From: CAWCLK01 sp963796225 | Lineage (GTDB): Bacteria; Actinomycetota; Nitriliruptoria; Nitriliruptorales; Nitriliruptoraceae | Length of the DNA stretch: 64,000 nt | Direction: 5' to 3' | NCBI GenBank assembly: GCA_963796225.1 | Contig: CAWCLK010000020.1 | Span: 1 to 64,000 of the forward strand | Shown: positions 59,180 through 64,000 of the stretch, piece by piece | How positions within the stretch are numbered: position 1 is the stretch's first letter | How the letters are laid out: every line of letters begins with the position of its first letter | Translations under genes and position numbers: made by a program | The notes under the pieces: model-generated | The model's input: only the letters and a program-made list of their open reading frames with translations | The model's database searches: none | What the model was told of the DNA's origin: nothing

Positions 59180-60601
59180 CTACAGGATGTCCCCCGGCGT
59201 GTAGCGCGCCGCTTCGGGGTACTGGTCCTCCCACGTCGCGACGCGGGCGGTGAAGCGGTCGACCTGGCGCCCGGCCGCGCCGACGAAGGCCGTCGGGTCG
59301 TCGAGCAGTCGATCGAGGGCGGCACGGTCCAGCGGCAGCCGGTCGTCGGCGGCCAGCCGGTCGAGCAGGTCGTTGTCCCGCTGGGCCTGCTCGCGCATGG
59401 CCAGCGCCACGGCCACGGCGTGCTCCTTGATCGCCTCGTGGGCGGTCTCGCGCCCCACACCGGCCTTGACCGCCGCCATGAGGATTCGCGTGGTCGCCAG
59501 GAACGGCAGGTAGCGGTCCAGCTCGGCGGCGATCACCGCCGGGTAGACGCCCAGCTCGTCGAGCACGGTGAGGAAGGTCTCGAACAGCCCGTCGATCGCG
59601 AAGAAGGCGTCGGGCAGCATGACCCGGCGGACCACCGAGCAGGAGACGTCGCCCTCGTTCCACTGGTGGCCGACCAGGCCGGCGGCCATGGCCTGGTACC
59701 CGCCGAGGATGGTGGCGAAGCCGTTGACCCGCTCGCAGGAGCGCATGTTCATCTTGTGCGGCATGGCCGACGACCCGACCTGGCCGGGCTGGAAGCCCTC
59801 GGTGGCCAGCTCCTGGCCCGCCATGAGCCGCAGCGTGGTCGCGAGGTTGGCCGGCCCGGAGGACACCTGCACCAGCGCCGTGACCACGTCGTGGTCGAGT
59901 GAGCGCGGGTAGACCTGCCCGACGTCGTCGAGCCGCGCGGCGAACCCGAGGTGGTCGGCGACGCGCTGCTCGAGCTGGTCCAGCCGGTCGGCGTCCCCGA
60001 GCAGGTCGAGCATGTCCTGCTGGGTGCCCACGGGCCCCTTGATGCCACGCAGCGGGTAGCGGTCGAGCAGCTCCTGCACCCGGCGGGTGGCCTGCAGCAG
60101 CTCCTCCCCCGCGTTGGCGAAGCGCTTGCCGACGGTGGTGGCCTGCGCGGCGACGTTGTGGGACCGCCCCGCGACGACGAGGTCGGCGTGCTCGGTGGCC
60201 AGGCGCGCGAGGCGTGCCAGCGCCGCCACGCACCGGTCGCGCACCAGCTCGAGCGACCGGCGGACCTGCAGCTGCTCGACGTTCTCGGTGAGGTCCCGCG
60301 ACGTCATGCCCTTGTGGACGTGCTCGTGGCCGGCGAGGGCGTTGAACTCCTCGATGCGGGCCTTGACGTCGTGGCGGGTCACCCGTTCGCGCTCGGCGAT
60401 CGAGTCGAGGTCGACCTGCTCGACCACGGCCTCGTAGTCGGCGATGACCCCGTCGGGCACGTCGACGCCGAGGTCGGCCTGGGCCTTCAGGACCGCCACC
60501 CACAGGCGTCGTTCGAGGACGACCTTGCCGCTCGGCGACCACAGGTCCGCCATGGCGTCGCTGGCGTAGCGGCTGGCGAGGACGTTGGGGACGGTGGTCA
60601 C
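59180..60601 (-). CDS. purB: Adenylosuccinate lyase
   Basis: 473-aa enzyme acting twice in purine synthesis (SAICAR to AICAR, and adenylosuccinate to AMP). Signature GSSAMPHKMN near residue 280, an upstream HVHKGMTSRDLTENV region, and GRSHNVAAQATT with the catalytic His. The GTG start overlaps the ArsC-like stop by 4 nt (GTGA), so purB is the last gene of the cimA operon. Confidence 0.96.
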   Translation of the reverse strand: MTTVPNVLASRYASDAMADLWSPSGKVVLERRLWVAVLKAQADLGVDVPDGVIADYEAVVEQVDLDSIAERERVTRHDVKARIEEFNALAGHEHVHKGMTSRDLTENVEQLQVRRSLELVRDRCVAALARLARLATEHADLVVAGRSHNVAAQATTVGKRFANAGEELLQATRRVQELLDRYPLRGIKGPVGTQQDMLDLLGDADRLDQLEQRVADHLGFAARLDDVGQVYPRSLDHDVVTALVQVSSGPANLATTLRLMAGQELATEGFQPGQVGSSAMPHKMNMRSCERVNGFATILGGYQAMAAGLVGHQWNEGDVSCSVVRRVMLPDAFFAIDGLFETFLTVLDELGVYPAVIAAELDRYLPFLATTRILMAAVKAGVGRETAHEAIKEHAVAVALAMREQAQRDNDLLDRLAADDRLPLDRAALDRLLDDPTAFVGAAGRQVDRFTARVATWEDQYPEAARYTPGDIL

Positions 60602-60951
60602 AGCAGGGACTCCACGTTCGCCGGCGGCCGGCCGAGCACGGCGCGGTCGCCGCTGATCACGACGGGGCGCTCGATGAGCCGGGGGTGGGCGACCATCGCG
60701 TCGATCCAGCGGTCAGGGTCGTCGTGGCCCCAGTCCCCCATGCCGAGGTCACGCGCCTCGTCCTCACCCATGCGCACCAGCTCCCACGGTGCGATGCCGA
60801 GCAGCTCGAGCACGTGGCGCAGCTCGTCGGCCGTCGGCGGGTCGTCGAGGTAGCGGCGCACCTCGGGCTCGACGCCGGCGTCGGTCAGGCGCTGCATCGT
60901 CTCGCGGCTCTTGGAGCACCGGGGGTTGTGCCAGATGGTGACCACGGTCAC
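60598..60951 (-). CDS. ArsC/YffB-type reductase
   Basis: 117-aa thioredoxin-fold protein. HNPRCSKSRETMQRL carries the single active Cys (residue 12), with PRLIERPVVISGDRAVLGRP near the C-terminus as in glutaredoxin-coupled arsenate reductase ArsC and the YffB/Spx group. No arsenic genes are near and it sits inside a biosynthetic operon, so true arsenate reduction is uncertain. It overlaps both neighbours by 4 nt. Confidence 0.88.
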   Translation of the reverse strand: MTVVTIWHNPRCSKSRETMQRLTDAGVEPEVRRYLDDPPTADELRHVLELLGIAPWELVRMGEDEARDLGMGDWGHDDPDRWIDAMVAHPRLIERPVVISGDRAVLGRPPANVESLL

Positions 60952-61730
60952 GCCTTCCGCTCGCGACGATCCACGACCGGGTTGACCAGTGACCCGACGC
61001 CACCCACCTCGACCTCGACGACGTCCCCGGGCTCGATCGGCCCGACGCCGGCGGGGGTACCGGTCAGCACGACGTCGGTGGGCAGCAGGGTCATGACCTG
61101 CGAGATCTGGGCGAGCAGGTGCGGGACGTCGACGACCAGGTCACGGGTGCTGCCCTCCTGGCGGACCACGCCGTCGACGCGGCACACCACGGGCGTGTCG
61201 GACAGGTCGAGGTCGGTCGCGATCGACGGGCCGAGCGGCAGGAAGGTGTCGAAGCCCTTCGCTCGCGTCCACTGCCCGTCACGGCGCTGCAGGTCCCGGG
61301 CGGTGACGTCGTTGGCAGCGGTGTAGCCGAGGATGGCCGCGGCCGCCTCGTCGGGCGTCGCACGCTGGAGCGTCTGGCCGAGCACGACGGCGAGCTCGGC
61401 CTCGTGGTGGACCTCGTCGCTCATGTCGGTGGGGACCTGGATGGACTCGCCCGGTCCGATCACCGCCGAGGACGGCTTGAGGAACAGCAGCGGCTCGGCG
61501 GGGACCTCGCCGCCCATCTCGGCGGCGTGGTCGGCGTAGTTCTTGCCGACGCACACGACCTTGGTCGGGATCACCGGGGCCAGCAGGCGCAGCCCGGCCA
61601 GGTCGACGTGCTCCCCGGTGCGTTCCCACCGCGGGGTGAACGGGTGCGGGTCGATCACCTCGATGCGGGCATCGTCGACCACCCCGTAGCGGGGCTGGCC
61701 CTGGTGGGCGAAACGGACGAACCGGGTCAC
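60948..61730 (-). CDS. Fumarylacetoacetate hydrolase (FAH) family protein
   Basis: 260 aa. Core motifs CVGKNYADHAAEMG, FLKPSSAVIGPGE, metal ligands in EVHHEAELAVVLG, and the C-terminal DVVLTGTPAGVGPIEPGD. These proteins include 2-hydroxyhepta-2,4-diene-dioate isomerases, acylpyruvases and oxaloacetate decarboxylases; the exact substrate cannot be told. GTG start 61730 overlaps the cimA stop by 4 nt, and its own stop overlaps the ArsC-like start. Confidence 0.93.
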   Translation of the reverse strand: MTRFVRFAHQGQPRYGVVDDARIEVIDPHPFTPRWERTGEHVDLAGLRLLAPVIPTKVVCVGKNYADHAAEMGGEVPAEPLLFLKPSSAVIGPGESIQVPTDMSDEVHHEAELAVVLGQTLQRATPDEAAAAILGYTAANDVTARDLQRRDGQWTRAKGFDTFLPLGPSIATDLDLSDTPVVCRVDGVVRQEGSTRDLVVDVPHLLAQISQVMTLLPTDVVLTGTPAGVGPIEPGDVVEVEVGGVGSLVNPVVDRRERKA

Positions 61731-63370
61731 GCGGACGGCCTCCAGGAGGAGCGCAGGATGGCATACGTGTAGGCGTCGGACAGCGCCCGCCAGGACGCCT
61801 CGACGATGTTGGGGTCGACGCCGACGGTGTCCCAGACCTCGCTGCCGTCGGTCGAGGTGACCAGCACGCGCGTCACCGCGTCGGTGCCGTGGCTGGCCTC
61901 GAGGATGCGGACCTTGAAGTCCGACAGGTGGACGGCGTCGAGGTCGGGCCAGGTGCCGTTGACGGCGTTGCGGAAGGCGTGGTCGAGGGCGTCGACCGGG
62001 CCGTTGCCCTCGCCGGCCCCGAGCCGCTTCACGTCGCCGACCTCGACCGACAGGATCGCCTCGGCCGGGCCGCCGATCGTGGGACGGGTCGCGTCGTTCC
62101 AGCCACCGCCGACCGACACGCGGAAGTGCTGGGTGCGGAACGGCTCGTCGTCGGGGAGCAGGCGCCCGGTCAGCCGGCGCAGCAGCAGCTCGAAGGAGGC
62201 GTCGGCCGCGTCGTACACCCAGCCGCCGGCCTCGCGGCGCTTGACCTCGGCGAGGACCTCGGCGGCCTCGTCGGTGGAGATCTCGAGCCCGAACTCGCGG
62301 GCCTTCAGCACGATGTTGGACCGGCCGGCCAGCTCGGAGACGACCAGCCGCTGCGCGTTGCCGACCTCGGCGGGGTCGATGTGGTTGTACATGTCGGGCG
62401 CCTTGGCCAGCGCGGAGGCGTGCAGCCCCGCCTTGTGGCTGAAGGCGGTGTGCCCGACGTAGGGCTGGATCGACGGCGTGGCCTGGTTGCAGATCTCGGC
62501 CACGCGGTGGCTGACCTCGGTCAGACGTTCCAGGGCGTCGGGCGGGACCAGCGCGAGGGCCTTCTTCAGCTGCAGGTCCGCCATGACCGTGAACAGGTTC
62601 GCGTTCCCGCACCGTTCCCCGAGCCCGTTCGCGGTGCCCTGGACCTGGGTCCCGCCGACCTCGAGGCCGAGCAGGGAGTTGGCCACGGCACAGCCGCCGT
62701 CGTCGTGGAAGTGCAGGCCGACCTCGCACGGCAGCGTGGCCACCATGTCGCGGACGATGTCGGCGACGGTCCAGGGCATCGCCCCGCCGTTGGTGTCGCA
62801 GAGCACCACGGCCTCGGCCCCGGCCTCGGCCGCGGCCGTGACGACCTCGCGGGCGTAGGCCTCGTCCCGGGTGAAGCCGTCGAAGAAGTGCTCGGCGTCG
62901 AAGAACACGCGCCGGCCCTGGGCGACCAGGTGCGCGATCGACTCGGACACCATGGCGAGGTTCTCGGCGCGGGGCACCCCGAGGGCCTCGTCGACGTGGT
63001 AGCCCCACGACTTGCCCACGACGCAGACGACGTCGGTGCGGGCGTCGAGCAGGGCCTGCAGCTGCTCGTCGCCGGCGGCGTCGGCGTTGGCGCGGCGGGT
63101 CATGCCGAACGCCGTCAGCGTGGCCTGCAGGGGGGCCTCGTCACCGTCGGCGAAGCGCCGGAAGAACTCGGTGTCCTTGGGGTTGGCACCGGGCCAGCCA
63201 CCCTCGAGGTAGTGCACCCCGAGCCGGTCCATCCGCCGGGCCACCCGGACCTTGTCCTCCACGGACAGGTTCACGCCCTGCCGCTGGGTGCCGTCGCGCA
63301 GGGTCGTGTCGTACAGGGCGAGGCCCGCCGACAACCCGTCGGCGGGCGTGGGGAGGTGCGCGTCGCTCAC
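61727..63370 (-). CDS. cimA: Citramalate synthase CimA
   Basis: 547-aa enzyme that condenses pyruvate and acetyl-CoA to (R)-citramalate, a threonine-independent route to isoleucine. HMGL-like TIM barrel with LYDTTLRDGTQRQGVNLS (near residue 20), VGLHFHDDGGCAVANSL and NLFTVMADLQL. A C-terminal LeuA-type regulatory domain (about 415-530) ends with VEASWRALSDAYTYAI. The length and the DGTQ motif favour CimA over isopropylmalate synthase. First gene of a four-gene coupled operon. Confidence 0.94.
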   Translation of the reverse strand: MSDAHLPTPADGLSAGLALYDTTLRDGTQRQGVNLSVEDKVRVARRMDRLGVHYLEGGWPGANPKDTEFFRRFADGDEAPLQATLTAFGMTRRANADAAGDEQLQALLDARTDVVCVVGKSWGYHVDEALGVPRAENLAMVSESIAHLVAQGRRVFFDAEHFFDGFTRDEAYAREVVTAAAEAGAEAVVLCDTNGGAMPWTVADIVRDMVATLPCEVGLHFHDDGGCAVANSLLGLEVGGTQVQGTANGLGERCGNANLFTVMADLQLKKALALVPPDALERLTEVSHRVAEICNQATPSIQPYVGHTAFSHKAGLHASALAKAPDMYNHIDPAEVGNAQRLVVSELAGRSNIVLKAREFGLEISTDEAAEVLAEVKRREAGGWVYDAADASFELLLRRLTGRLLPDDEPFRTQHFRVSVGGGWNDATRPTIGGPAEAILSVEVGDVKRLGAGEGNGPVDALDHAFRNAVNGTWPDLDAVHLSDFKVRILEASHGTDAVTRVLVTSTDGSEVWDTVGVDPNIVEASWRALSDAYTYAILRSSWRPSA

Positions 63371-63475
63371 GGTGCGTCCAATCCGTCACGGCTCACTGGA
63401 CGCCGGGCGGCGGGGCGGGCACGTCGCGGTCGGGATCGCCGGCCTGCGTGCCCCCGCAGCCCGGCGTCGCGCGGA

Positions 63476-63568
63476 CTACGGGAGCAGCCCGATAATCAGC
63501 AGGAGGATCGTGCCCAGCACGGCCCGCCCGGGGTTCACCCGGGGTGCGGACGACGTGGCGGTGGACAT
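63476..63568 (-). CDS. 30-aa single-pass membrane peptide
   Basis: MSTATSSAPRVNPGR followed by one hydrophobic helix AVLGTILLLIIGLLP and a stop. A GAGGA site stands about 6 nt before the ATG and a TAGGCT hexamer 28 nt upstream, which supports translation. It is far below the size that gene callers report. Family not recognised. Confidence 0.55.
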   Translation of the reverse strand: MSTATSSAPRVNPGRAVLGTILLLIIGLLP

Positions 63569-63596
63569 GCGGTCCTCGCGAAGCGGTGCGCCGCGA

Positions 63597-63602
63597 AGCC
63601 TA
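63597..63602 (-). promoter_or_regulatory. Candidate -10 hexamer TAGGCT for the 30-aa gene
   Basis: TAGGCT on the minus strand, 28 nt before the ATG at 63568. Confidence 0.35.
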
Positions 63603-63611
63603 CCGCCCCGC

Positions 63612-63830
63612 TCAGCCCTGCTCCTCCTGGTCGATGCGGAACCCGACCTTGAGCGTGACCTGGAAGTGCTGGGGCGCCCCGTCCTTGATCCACCCGCGGA
63701 TCTCGTCCACCTCGAACCAGTCGAGGTTGCGGGTCGACTCGGACGCCTTGCCGATCGCGCCGCGGATCGCGTCCTCGATGGAGTCGCGGCTGGAACCGAC
63801 CAGCTCGATCTTCTTGTAGACGTTGCTCAT
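63612..63830 (-). CDS. Dodecin flavoprotein
   Basis: 72-aa dodecin, a small protein that forms a hollow dodecamer and stores flavins or CoA. MSNVYKKIELVGSSRDSIED at the start and the flavin-stacking Trp in RNLDWFEVDEIRGWI; the end HFQVTLKVGFRIDQEEQG is typical. The ATG at 63830 fits the family length. A TAGCGT hexamer lies 34 nt upstream. Confidence 0.95.
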   Translation of the reverse strand: MSNVYKKIELVGSSRDSIEDAIRGAIGKASESTRNLDWFEVDEIRGWIKDGAPQHFQVTLKVGFRIDQEEQG

Positions 63831-63864
63831 GGGTGTGCCTGCCTTCACGTCGGTCGGGGCGACG

Positions 63865-63870
63865 ACGCTA
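63865..63870 (-). promoter_or_regulatory. Candidate -10 hexamer TAGCGT for dodecin
   Basis: TAGCGT on the minus strand, 34 nt before the dodecin start. Confidence 0.4.
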
Positions 63871-63900
63871 GCGAAGGAGGCCACGAGCGGACGCGGGCGA

Positions 63901-64000
63901 TCAGTCGAGGTGGGACGCGCACGAGGCGCAGGAGTCGAGCTCGACGTCGGCGCTGACCATGCGACCACGCGCCCCGCACAGGGCGATGTCGTAGACCTCG
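63901..64000 (-). CDS. C-terminal end of a Cys-containing protein (5' part outside window)
   Basis: The minus-strand frame is open from the right edge to a TGA at 63901-63903. The last 32 residues contain EVYDIALCGARGR, MVSADVELDS and CASCASHLD; the CxxC near the end plus an earlier Cys suggests a metal-binding tail. The family cannot be told from this fragment. Confidence 0.5.
   Translation of the reverse strand, partial: EVYDIALCGARGRMVSADVELDSCASCASHLD

Noticed and set aside
1..64000. Mobile elements, CRISPR arrays, defence systems or phage regions
   Set aside because: No transposase, integrase, regularly spaced repeats, inverted terminal repeats or phage structural genes were seen. The HNH gene is the only item with a possible mobile origin.

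Overview
This window is GC-rich chromosomal DNA with dense genes, many GTG starts and 4-nt GTGA gene overlaps. It carries CofC (coenzyme F420 synthesis), a SepIVA/DivIVA-type septation protein, a YceD/DUF177-rpmF-rnc cluster, and the order cofC-gpsA-ddl-(Lrp RAM)-rpmB-DAK2-recG-rsmD-coaD-sepIVA-rpmF-rnc-mutM-acyP-smc-ftsY-ffh. From general knowledge that order is a conserved actinobacterial block, so the organism is very probably an actinobacterium (Actinomycetota). The finer lineage cannot be settled from sequence alone; a deep branch such as Nitriliruptoria or Acidimicrobiia would fit.

Layout. 1-7.4 kb: end of a membrane protein gene, ffh, an orphan sensor kinase, an 82-aa membrane protein, ftsY and a lipoprotein. 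7.4-19 kb: a DsbA-like/CcdA-like redox pair, smc, a small coiled-coil gene, acyP, a MutM-like gene, rnc, a PlsX-like gene, rpmF, DUF177, sepIVA, coaD and rsmD, nearly all on the minus strand. 19-27.8 kb: a block that interrupts the conserved order, with a frameshifted membrane protein, two S9 peptidases, a VOC protein, a PLP sulfur-amino-acid enzyme and its divergent Lrp regulator. 27.8-41.8 kb: recG, the FakA-like DAK2 gene, corA, rpmB, a RAM protein, ddl, an SDR enzyme, a diguanylate cyclase, gpsA, cofC, small proteins and a double-GNAT protein. 41.8-49 kb: amino-acid synthesis (serB, tyrA, pheA-like, dapC, dapD, dapE) around a DUF368 transporter. 49-59 kb: a surface-protein and unknown section (two LPATGG proteins, a 1123-aa unknown protein, a broken HNH gene, tRNA-Gln, tRNA-Glu, gltX, a lipoprotein). 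59-64 kb: the tightly coupled cimA-FAH-arsC-like-purB operon, a 30-aa membrane peptide, dodecin and the end of a Cys-rich protein.

How the genes work together: ffh, ftsY and a probable translocation-linked redox pair serve protein export; rpmB, rpmF, rnc, rsmD, DUF177, gltX and the tRNAs serve translation; dapC/D/E, ddl and the DUF368 protein serve peptidoglycan precursor supply; smc and sepIVA serve chromosome organisation and septation.

Nothing here is a mobile element, CRISPR array or defence island. The most notable points are three genes in conserved positions whose catalytic signatures are lost (MutM-like, PlsX-like, PheA-like), an unusually high number of frameshifts in otherwise well-conserved genes (even gltX), an E. 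coli-type DapD in an apparent actinobacterium, and a strikingly regular TANNNT hexamer 25-50 nt upstream of many starts.
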